Positions 10,007-19,038 of a stretch of DNA of 23,358 bases are shown in pieces. The notes under the pieces are model-generated. The model saw only the letters and a program-made list of their open reading frames with translations. It was not told the DNA's origin and did not search any database. This DNA is from Pelargonium cotyledonis (Eukaryota > Streptophyta > Magnoliopsida > Geraniales > Geraniaceae). Within the stretch, counting starts at the first letter, position 1, and the number at the start of each line of letters is the position of its first letter. Position numbers and translations under genes: made by a program. The stretch spans positions 1-23,358 of the forward strand of contig JAYMTA010000886.1 of assembly GCA_036897625.1 (NCBI GenBank). The letters are read 5' to 3'.

Positions 10007-12744
10007 CTATTCTAGACTCAAACTGTTTAAGAAAGAGTCTATATCTGGCGTTACAATGGCGCGCTTGTTGATCTCCCCGACTAAGCAACAGTGCTTCTCT
10101 GCAGTATTCACCGCAACTACGTCCTGGGAAAACAAGCATTCCACACCTGAAGAAACCTGCACTCACACACACCAATTTTTTAAAGGTCTTCTGTTTGTAA
10201 TTTTAGTAGCCAAACTTAAAAGAAACATACTTGTTAGTTAATTAATGTAATGTAATAACATTTCATTTGTAATACGGATTGTACTCACATCGTAGAGGGT
10301 TTCACCGAGCTTCAACTTGATCTTGCCACTCTTGTACACTAACAATTTACCCATAAACCCTGCCGGTAACTCATCCAACTGACATATCTTCTCTTTGATT
10401 TGTGCTCCCCCAGGTGGCTTGGAGCTGTCTTTGATTTGTGCTCCCCTGGGTGGCTTTGAGCTGTCTGCTACCTCTTTGCCATTAGCAGAAGCCGTTCGCT
10501 TTACCATAGGCATTGTAGGTGGTAATTGAAGAAATATCATACTTGGTTCCTGATTCTCCTGCCAACCCATAAAAAGCTAAATGAAGGACCTAACAACAAA
10601 TCTAAGATATTATGTAAGTTTGGATACCAACCTTTAACCCAAGCTCTAGTGCTGGATTTGTTAATTTTTCATCGTAAGTCTTGGTTCTTGAACCCTGGCC
10701 AAATTCCTGCTTATCCAGATCTTCTACAAATTGCACAAGGAACATAGATTATTTTATAGCAGTAATAAAGAGTAAGCTCCATCATAGTGGTACATAATTA
10801 TAAAATAAAAAGATAATAACTTTATTTTGATTTAGATACAATTCAACATACCTGGATTTCCATCATGAGGCCTCCGCAACGGAAGAGTTACAGGATAATA
10901 ACTATAATAATCCTGCAGTGTCATTAGCAATAGATAGAGTTAAGCTCGGAAAACCACAAGGATAGAGATAAAGGAGTAATAATCCCCCAGCACTAGTAAA
11001 ATTGAGCTGTAGCTTAACACACCCATGGATCTTGATATAATTCCTCTTTCAGCTCCGGAACATTACCACCTGCAGGAACACAGTTGCAAAAGTCAAGCAC
11101 TGGAAACATTTAATCATACAGCAGATAGCAAAATATCATACCATTGAGAGCTGCGGAACCATACTGTCTTAGCTGTGATGATCCACTTGCAGAACCAAAT
11201 GCAACTTCAACAGGTGCCACTGGAGATTTTACATAAATAAAGCTATGAACCCTGTGTACTTGACAGTGTGTGTATGGACCCAAAATATCATCATTATTTG
11301 TAAAATATGCAACAGAATACAAATAACTTGACAGTGTGTGTATGGACCCAAAATATCATCATCATTTGTAAAATATGCAACAGAATACAAATAATTCATG
11401 AGGGTATAGCATTACAGATCATGGACAGATATTTCCGTCAAACCATAAGAGAAAGCCTCATGAATTAGAAACACAAACTATTCAATTGGCTAAAAATGGG
11501 ATAAAGCTACCAATCAGCCTAGTATTTTGAGTTACAAAAGTGATATAAAACAGGTTCCAAACAATAGGTGATCCTATTGGAATCAGAAACGTGCAAAAGT
11601 TGCCAGGTAGGTAACTCAGTTAAAAGACGGGTTAGCTCCACATAATGATACCTAGCATGCACTGAAATAAGAAGCAAAAAGTATAAATACGCACTTACAT
11701 CCCAGTTTGAACTTAAAAATTCAATTGTCTCATTATGGGATAAATGTTGTATTTCTTTAGTAATGCAAGGATAACATACCCATTGACTCAAGACTTCAAA
11801 ATAAGCTATCTTTGCATATCATATTAGTCTTTCATTCAAAGAGCTATAGTAAACTCACTCAACATAGTTCCTTATTGTGTGTGCAACTACAATCACAGCA
11901 CAGAATGACATCAGTCATGATCCTCCTCATTTGACTGATATAGGAGTTGCTTCACAAATCACTATAGCTACCGGTTTGCTATCAATGAAGTCTTTTTATG
12001 CCCACTATATCTATCTAACATAATTTACCAAACCATAAAAGGATGCTATGATCTCAATGACAAGGAGCTGCAAAACCCTGAGATAACAACAAAGTCACAA
12101 AAAACCCAGGACCACCCTTTTAATCAATGGAGCTAAACTAATAATTTTTGCCCCTAGACATCTTAACGAGAAAGTCAAAACCATAACATCGAAATGCAAC
12201 TAAATCAGCGAAATAGTGTAAATCCAATAATAAAGTGGAAAAGAACTTGCCTTTCCTTTCAAATTTAGGCTTTGAATCCATGTAACTATGCTATTATTGA
12301 GAATTGAAGATTAAACAAATGAAAGTTAGGAACACAAGGAAAAAAAGCCCGAACAAAGTAGGAAAACATCATTAAAAGTGTATATATATATTGTCAACCC
12401 GCAGCAAATTCCTGGCCAAGTCGGCTTGAGCAGCTTCATTATCTTCTTCATCAGGTTCTTCTCTGCAAAATAATAATAATAATTAAATCAAAATGTAGAG
12501 AGATGAGAGGCCATTGAGGAGAAATCAGATGAATGGGTATCAAACAAATATTGATTACTCCACAAATACATACTTTTTAACCTCAGTTTTTTTTACTCTG
12601 GGAGCTTTAGGTTCAAACCTCCTCTGCATAACTTGAAGACAAAAACATCAGAAAATGTGGACACATAATATACTAATGTAACTTTCAGAGGGTTTCAGAA
12701 AACAAAACCTTTCTGGGAGCTTCCTTATTGGTTTTTGCAGACAT
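10007..12744 (-). CDS. RPC4: DNA-directed RNA polymerase III subunit RPC4
   Basis: Ten exons in transcript order: 12709-12744, 12574-12623, 12399-12462, 12251-12290, 11142-11219, 11023-11069, 10852-10912, 10632-10723, 10289-10558, 10007-10156. All phases agree and give 295 residues plus stop, close to the family's usual length. RPC4 (yeast Rpc53) pairs with RPC5 in a TFIIF-like heterodimer used in Pol III initiation, termination and reinitiation on tRNA and 5S genes. The N-terminus is basic (RRFEPKAPRVKK, 13-24), then acidic (EEPDEED, 30-36). Conserved pieces follow: KPKFERKVAPVEVAFG (57-72), DPWDYYSYYPVTLPLRRP (103-120), EFGQ and YDEKLTNPALELGLK (about 130-156), and the C-terminal core LDELPAGFMGKLLVYKSGK...LKLGETLYD with QDVVAVN (about 217-262). 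Odd points are a GC donor in intron 4, a 12-residue tandem duplication in exon 9, and a 13-codon exon 4 whose acceptor was chosen by phase. Confidence 0.92.
10394..10465 (-). repeat. 36-bp in-frame tandem duplication in RPC4 exon 9
   Basis: Two adjacent 36-bp units (10394-10429 and 10430-10465) differ at 3 positions. They encode DSSKPPRGAQIK followed by DSSKPPGGAQIK. The segment lies in the variable linker just before the conserved C-terminal RPC4 core, so it adds 12 residues without breaking the fold. Confidence 0.9.
11259..11394. repeat. 68-bp tandem duplication in RPC4 intron 4
   Basis: Copies at 11259-11326 and 11327-11394 start CTTGACAGTGTGTG and are head to tail with no spacer. I count one mismatch in 68, so the duplication looks young. 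It lies just upstream (in transcript sense) of the exon 5 acceptor. Confidence 0.9.
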
Positions 12745-13082
12745 CTTCCAAGCTAGATTCAGAAACCCTTTTGCGAGAAAGAAGATTTAAGTCACAAATC
12801 AATGATCTAAATTTGGTACAAGGTACATTAGAACCAAAACAGCAAATATTGGAATCAACTAAAAGTTGAAAACTTGAGAAGTTCGATAAAAGATTGCAAT
12901 CGCATATTAAACTTGAAAGCAACGGTAAAAAAAAAGCATCTTCGAATCGAATAGTGTGGATGTTTAATGGAAATAGACGAGAACAGAGAAAACGGGACGG
13001 TGCTACAGTTACCTTCTCTTTTCCTGAGGTTTTAGAACGGGAACTGAACGAGGAGGCTATTACAAAACAGAGGATACAAACC

Positions 13083-13096
13083 TATTTATATTTATA
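13083..13096 (-). promoter_or_regulatory. TATA box of RPC4
   Basis: On the minus strand this reads TATAAATATAAATA, two overlapping TATAAATA cores. It predicts transcription starting near 13055, giving a 5' leader of about 310 bases to the ATG at 12744. The leader contains other ATGs and could hold an intron. Confidence 0.5.
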
Positions 13097-15445
13097 GGTA
13101 AATCTTTATTAAATATAGTTAAAATTATTTTTTATTTTTTAAAATTGTCATTATTTCCTATATTATTGCTTATTATCACCCATGCCCATAAATATATTCA
13201 TTTAATTACATTCTATCTTAAATTTTGCACACCTTAATAAATTACAGTGCACGCGTAAAATTTAATATGAAATAAAGATAATTTACCATTTATTGCCGTT
13301 TGGTAGTTAGATGTTGCAAAGTCGACATTAATGAGTAAGTTTATATTTATGCATTTGAGTGAAACAAGTTATGTGGGTAAGAATGAAAAATTAGAAATTT
13401 AAGAATTCAAAATCCATCACATTGGTGATAAAGAAAATACCCTCACTCCTATGGTCGGGCTTCTACATTTGTGCATTGCGTCAATGTACCACTTCATGCA
13501 TTTCTTGCAAGATGGAACCCATAATCTCTCGGAATGCGCAAAACGCTCTAACTAGGTCTCGTCCCCAACATTTCAAACACACAGACATTAACACCAAGCC
13601 GCATAGAAAAATAAATAATATAATGTATTATAAAAAAATAAATAGTAAAAAACAATGGTGAACAAACCCTGAACATTCACTGCCACATGTTGGCATAGGC
13701 CTTGACCTATGTCAATGTTATATAGTGTTTCGATTAGACTACAACATTGAATTTGTGCCTATTCTTAAGTTGTTTTTGTTTTTCAAAGAAATTTTTTTTT
13801 TCAAAAGCTTATAATATAGTTGGCCCATGTCCATTGGAGAAATAAAACAAGCCAATTTGCTCACGTTTCAAGCCCAAAAAAAAGTGTTTAATAGTGAGGT
13901 TTAGTTGGCCCATTTTCATTAGAGGATTAAACAAGTCATTTTTAACACATTTCAAGCCCAAAAATTCTTTAAAAGTGAGTTATAAATCCAAAAAATCTAA
14001 GGTATTACCGAGTTCAAAAAAGATTTCTTTGAATGGACAAGGTCAATGTTAGTGATGCACCCTTAAGTTTATTTATTTTGTTTGGTAATAAAATATTCCA
14101 GAGCTGTGCAAAATTATTTCCCTCCTTGTCAAAATTGTTTCCTACATTGGTGTTTGCCAGGCAGTTTCTGCTTTCTACCATACTACTTTTTCACCTTTTG
14201 TTGGCATGCTGATATGAATTCGGACTGTGGTTCAAATGAAAATGCTATTACCAAGTCACGTTGTGTGAAACGGTTTAAACGTTTCAGATTTTCTTTGAAG
14301 TCTAAGGTTCGAGTCACCTTATTAACTGTACGAGGTGCGTCAACTGAGTTTAAAATAAAGAATCACCCATGTTGTTTAGGCGTGTAGCTCAACTAATAAA
14401 AAAAATGTCAATAAAGAGTAGCCTGGGAACCTGGGGACGAACAGATGTGCTGTTTAATATCTTCATGCAAGGATGAAGATCATTTAAGACCAAAAAAAAG
14501 TCCCAGTCCTGAATGAGATTTTTATTTGTTGGTAAGTGGAGACAATTAGGAACCAAAAACCCAAACCCAAATAGTTTGAAGAGGGTGGTGAGTGGCTTTT
14601 GCAGGTGACTGACAAAAACTAGAGAGTCAGTAGTGTATTTTGTGTGTGTTATGTCTGCAACAATTCAGACTAGACACAGAGTCAGAGTTGAGAAGTTTCA
14701 GAACCCATTGCACTCTTGCTCAGAGCTCCACTGCCCACAACCACACTACTGTTTCCAAAACTGTTCTGTGGGTAACATAATATGGTAAAAATGAATGTCA
14801 CTGCCCTTGTTGCCTGTTCCCAATCACAGTCTCTGTTACTTACTTTCTAGTCAAATTAAATACAGGAAGAAGACGAAGAAGAAGCATCAAGCTGCATGTG
14901 GTTGGAATTATATATTTTATGGCACATGCTAGTTTCTGGTGACAAAGGTACATTACATGGGGACCAGTATCATCAATGTTACTGTTACTCAGCAGGTGAA
15001 ACACACAAAATACCCACCACACCTCCATCTCTCTCTCTTTTTATATAACATGTTCATGTTCATGTACAACTTCAACTTGGTGCTTTATGTAATTGCTAGC
15101 AACCTATATATCAGAGTTGCTCTAGTGCTTTGAAGAAGAGATTAGAGTTACATATATGTCAGCAACACAAGTTCATGGGCATCTAAGATGTGATGTGATG
15201 ATACTATAATTAAGAGGTTAACGATGAAAAACCCACAAGACATAAATAAGTTAACAGCTATGATCACAAAACATGTGAAACTGTTTAGGAAACACAGTAC
15301 AGAACCAACAAGAAGCTAAAGGCATTTAATCTACAGTACTGAAGTTTTCACAGACTAATGAAGTACAATATATATAATAATGGACAGCTAACACAGCCAG
15401 CAATCTTGATTCAGTACGCTTTTGGCCTTTGATTCAGAACTCTAC
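13097..15445. other. Intergenic region upstream of RPC4 and downstream of GRF
   Basis: No recognisable gene. It contains a divergent tandem pair at 13819-13979 and a B-box-like motif GGTTCGAGTC at 14306-14315. The part nearest 15445 should be the 3' trailer of the GRF gene. Open frames at 13422-13661, 14082-14387 and 14840-15133 match nothing I know. Confidence 0.5.
13819..13979. repeat. Divergent tandem duplication, about 78 bp per unit
   Basis: Both units (13819-13898 and 13904-13979) begin GTTGGCCCAT, share TTTCAAGCCCAAAAA and end AGTGAG, with several substitutions and small indels between them. This is an older duplication than the one in RPC4 intron 4. Confidence 0.65.
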
Positions 15446-16735
15446 TCAACCATCTGCAACGCATTACAAACACAATTTCAAGAAAAGACATGAGTCAATC
15501 AAGAAACAAGACAAAACTGAAACATAAATAAAGATTTAAAATTATACATATATATGTATCTTGGTATTACCACAATGGGTTCTGGAATTGAAATTTGTGA
15601 AGTCGAGTGAAGATGTGGGGATGGAAATTGAGAGCCTGGTTGCACTGTTGGATGACTTATCCTCCAAATCAAGCCACGAGTCTCTGTTTTTGGGTGGCCA
15701 CTCATCGAAGAATCGATGAACTGTCTTCTGGGGCTGTTCCTGATCTCTGCTCAGACCATAGCAGTGCTGGTCTTCTTTGGAGTGCAGGCTCTGGTGTTGC
15801 AGATAGGAGTAGTCACTCTGTAAATCAGAGCATCTCCTCTGTTTTGAAGAAGAAAAAGAAGAGTTCATAGTGAGAGGTGAGAGTTGCCAAGAATCTTCCA
15901 TAGATGAAGCAGAGAAGCTTTTCAGAGACCCAGCTGATGGCTCTGATGAGAAGAAAGCATGCTCATCCACCTCCTCTTTCAGTGATCCAAAACTGCCATA
16001 CCCACTCCTTTCCAACCCAATAAAAAAGAACAAAACAGAGCATTAGTCTTTTATAGTATAGTCATTAAATTAACAAGGGCTTTCAATAGAATAAGAAACA
16101 AAAAAACCTGTAATCTGAGGAACCAGAGTACATGAGCAAATTGGTGGTGGTGGTGGTGTCTTGGGGAGGCCTGTGGGGATAGAGAAAAGGCTGTTGTCGG
16201 AGATGGGTGGTGTTGTAGCAGTGGTGGTGATCAGAGGAAGGTGAAGAAAAAGCATGGCTTTTGGTGGTGTTGATTGATGAAACAGGAGGTTGTGGTTGTG
16301 ACAAATTTTCCACAGGCTTTCTTGAACGGTTCTTGCCCCTGTGCATGTGCCTTTCACAGTACTTGGAATCAGGGTAAGCCTCTTTTGAGCACCTCCATTT
16401 CTTGCCATCTGTCCTCCTGCACCTCCCTGGTTCTGGGTCTACTTTCTTCCCCAAACCCACCTGAAAACAGTTCCATCCAACTGCACCAGCAACAACAATC
16501 AATCACAACTCAAATGAGAGAGCCAGAGACCAGCAAAACAGAACACAGAGAGTATAGACTTACAGTGCTGAGATTGGTGAGAAAAGAGCTTGAGTGAGTC
16601 AAAGCTTCTTTTGATGGTGAAGAGGAGATCAGGAGGGATGGGCATGCCTGAGATCATGTACTTGAAGATGAGAGCTTGATGCTCAAGCTCTTGCCACTGT
16701 GTAGCAGTGAAAGGAAACCTGTTTCTTGCACTCAT
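15446..16735 (-). CDS. GRF: Growth-regulating factor (GRF) transcription factor, GRF5/GRF6-like
   Basis: Four exons: 16564-16735, 16108-16480, 15571-16007 and 15446-15453, with phases that agree and give 329 residues. GRFs work in the nucleus with GIF co-activators to promote cell proliferation in leaves and other organs. The QLQ domain that binds GIF is at about 7-42 ([14 protein letters not shown]...PIPPDL). The DNA-binding WRC domain is at about 72-115, with Cys78, Cys88, Cys99 and His102 in the C-X9-C-X10-C-X2-H pattern, preceded by a basic stretch. The C-terminal half has FFDEWP and RLSISIP motifs known from GRFs, plus low-complexity Ser, His and Thr stretches. A miR396 site overlaps the end of WRC. 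The start at 16735 is preferred over an in-frame ATG at 16792, because a TATA box at 16823-16830 would start transcription almost on top of that upstream ATG. The last coding exon is only 8 nt (Asp-Gly-stop). The subfamily call is less certain than GRF itself. Confidence 0.95.
16308..16329 (-). promoter_or_regulatory. miR396 target site in GRF
   Basis: On the coding strand the 22 bases include CGTTCAAGAAAGCCTGTGG and encode the segment around RSRKPVE at the end of the WRC domain. This is the standard GRF target of miR396, with the one-base bulge known for this pairing. It implies post-transcriptional repression as organs mature. Confidence 0.93.
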
Positions 16736-16822
16736 GATAGCACAACAATCAAAACAACAAGATGTGAACTGATGAGTGAAGAAACCAATCAAAGACTCAA
16801 AAGAGGCCTGAGTGTAGAGCTA

Positions 16823-16830
16823 TATTTATA
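16823..16830 (-). promoter_or_regulatory. TATA box of GRF
   Basis: Reads TATAAATA on the minus strand, 88-95 bases upstream of the chosen ATG. It predicts a short leader of about 60 bases. Confidence 0.5.
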
Positions 16831-17332
16831 TGAGAGTGTTGCAGAATCTTTTGGAGCTCATATTATAATGGAGCTAGCTGAAGCTACAAGGAGAGTTCTT
16901 GGGGAGTGAGGAGCTATTGCTTCTGCTTCTGACTCTGCTGCTGCTACTGTTACTGCTCTATATTATGACTGCACCACCTCTGTTGCTTCTGCTGCTACTG
17001 TCCCAATGGCAGCTATTGTCTCTGACACCTCTACGGAAACCCATAAATTAAAGGCCAGAAACTCTGTATTTTAAAAAAGATTGTATATTTTCAGTATCAT
17101 TGTTGTTTAGCAGCATCATTATAAGATTTTTTTCGTGTGTTAGGTGCTGTCTGAAACTGAAACCAAAGGCAATGGCTCACACAAAAAGATGAGAGTGAGA
17201 AGCTCGTTTTGTTGTACGGCAATGGCTTTTACTGCTGCGAAGTCTTTTACTTTTTCTGTTCTTTAACTCAGTCCCCAGCTCCTCCCACTTACTATTTGAC
17301 CTTTTTTTCATTTTGGGAAATCCAGAAAAAGA

Positions 17333-17348
17333 AGAGAGAGAGAGAGAG
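17333..17348. repeat. (AG)n microsatellite
   Basis: Eight AG units about 600 bases upstream of the GRF start codon. GA/CT tracts near plant promoters can bind BPC (GAGA-binding) proteins; whether this one does is not shown. Confidence 0.8.
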
Positions 17349-17920
17349 GTTTCTTACTTTCTTTCCAAGTTCTTGATCAATTATGGTGAATCCTTGTTTT
17401 GCTTTTTTGTCAGGTTTTAAACAAGCATGGTTACGAGAGTTTGTACCTTATTAGGTTCTGCAGACAACACATTTCAATTATTATTGCAACTTTTGTGTGT
17501 TTTCTTTCTGGTAAGTGACCATTATTTTTTTGCTCTCATGCATTCAGATACAGCCAGGGCCTCCACAACCCCACCTACAGTGTAATAATCTGATCCATCT
17601 TTGTCCTATTGATCTGAGATTATCAAAACCCAATGACAGACAGACAGACAAATATACCTACTATAAACTATCTGCTACATCTTCTTCATCTTTTCTCAAG
17701 TGCATGGGGATATGTATGAGACCATCAGTATTATGAGTGATTCAAAACCAAAGACGACTCAAATGATACAGCTTAAGGTGGAGGAAGAGCAATGGAAGAT
17801 GAACAGTAGCATTAAATTTGTTTGGTTGCATTTAATAAGAGTGCAGAGCAGGTAGAGGAAGCAGCAAGCTGAGGTGCCACAGGACAGATAAAGCATATAT
17901 CAGAGACAGACACAAACAAA

Positions 17921-17922
<2 letters not shown>

Positions 17923-17955
<33 letters not shown>
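17923..17955. repeat. (TC)n microsatellite
   Basis: About 16 perfect TC units in the spacer between GRF and the DENN gene. Confidence 0.9.
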
Positions 17956-17958
<3 letters not shown>

Positions 17959-19038
17959 CTTATCCCTTTGCTGATGCAAACACATGCCAAGCAACTTTTC
18001 TAGTACAAGAGAGGCCACTTCCATTCCCAGCCTCAGCCTCAAGTGCTTCAACATTTCTACAATAATTCCACACCCACACAAACACATCATTTCACTTCCA
18101 AAAGCTATCACCATTTTGAGCCATTGAGGATTTGAGAAACATTCCCATTGACCCCAAGACAACTTGGTAAATATAGGACTCATTCTTCACAAACCTGAGG
18201 CTTCAAGACCCAACATTCATGATTTGTCTACTAAAAACCATGTTGCGGTTGAAGCTGTCTTCTTATTGAAGCCAAAACCATGTGAATATGAGGTCCCTAG
18301 CCACGAGAAAAACACCTGAAGCAGCCATACTGCCAAGGAAGTAAAGGACAGAAACCAACAACTTGGTGGAGTGTTGGACCACTAGTACACCATTCAATAC
18401 ATACACACGCACCTAGACAAAATTGATGAGCTAATTTATTTTACAAGAAAGTCGTTGCTCACAGCATGTCCCCATCCACAACTTGCATCAAAGTGTTTCT
18501 ATTTCTATACCATATATGCTGGGGACACATAAACTTTACTTACCAAACATCATCCCGGTCGCTGCCTCATTAAGACACAAATCATTCAATATTCCATCAA
18601 CGCAATGCTGATATGATCACATAACTAATTAGGGGTAAGAAACCATGCTCAATATGTACAATATACAATTCTTTGAAACAGAATAGTAAAATAGTTGGCT
18701 TCATGATAAAGAAGATAGTACATCTACATCTCGATACATACGGAAATAAAATAGGAGTTACTAGAGTTCAAAATTCGTATTCATATACATCAGTAACCGT
18801 CTTATTCCAATATTAATTTTCTAGTCTGTACATTCCAAAGTACCAGAATAACTTGTCACGATTCCCTCAAGTGCGCACTTAATCTAATCTATATCTTTAA
18901 GTGAGAGAGAGAGAGAGGAGGGGGAGCTTAATCCTTGAAGATTTAAACAACTCAAATTTTGAAATAATATACATTACCGAACTTGAATTCAAGTTACAAC
19001 ATGAAAATACAATTTGAGGCCAAACTTGCATGGCGGCA

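Larger units (their letters stand above)
16831..19038. other. GRF upstream region and DENN gene 3' trailer
   Basis: No convincing gene. Near GRF there is a CTG/CTA trinucleotide-rich patch (about 16919-17000) and a GA run (17333-17348), which are common in plant promoters and leaders. A (CT)n tract lies at 17923-17955. A 123-codon minus-strand open frame at 17812-18183 runs through the (CT)n tract and looks like chance. The right end should hold the 3' trailer of the DENN gene. Confidence 0.5.

Noticed and set aside
14306-14400. tRNA gene suggested by GGTTCGAGTC and TAGCTCAACTA
   Set aside because: The A-box-like motif lies after the B-box-like one, and no cloverleaf arms can be formed.
16499-16792. 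Upstream ATG at 16792 as the GRF start
   Set aside because: In frame, but it would fall at or next to the predicted transcription start from the TATA box at 16823-16830, and the extra residues do not look like the family.
17812-18183. 123-codon minus-strand open frame
   Set aside because: It runs through a (CT)n microsatellite giving Arg-Glu repeats, has no recognised domain and no supporting exon structure.
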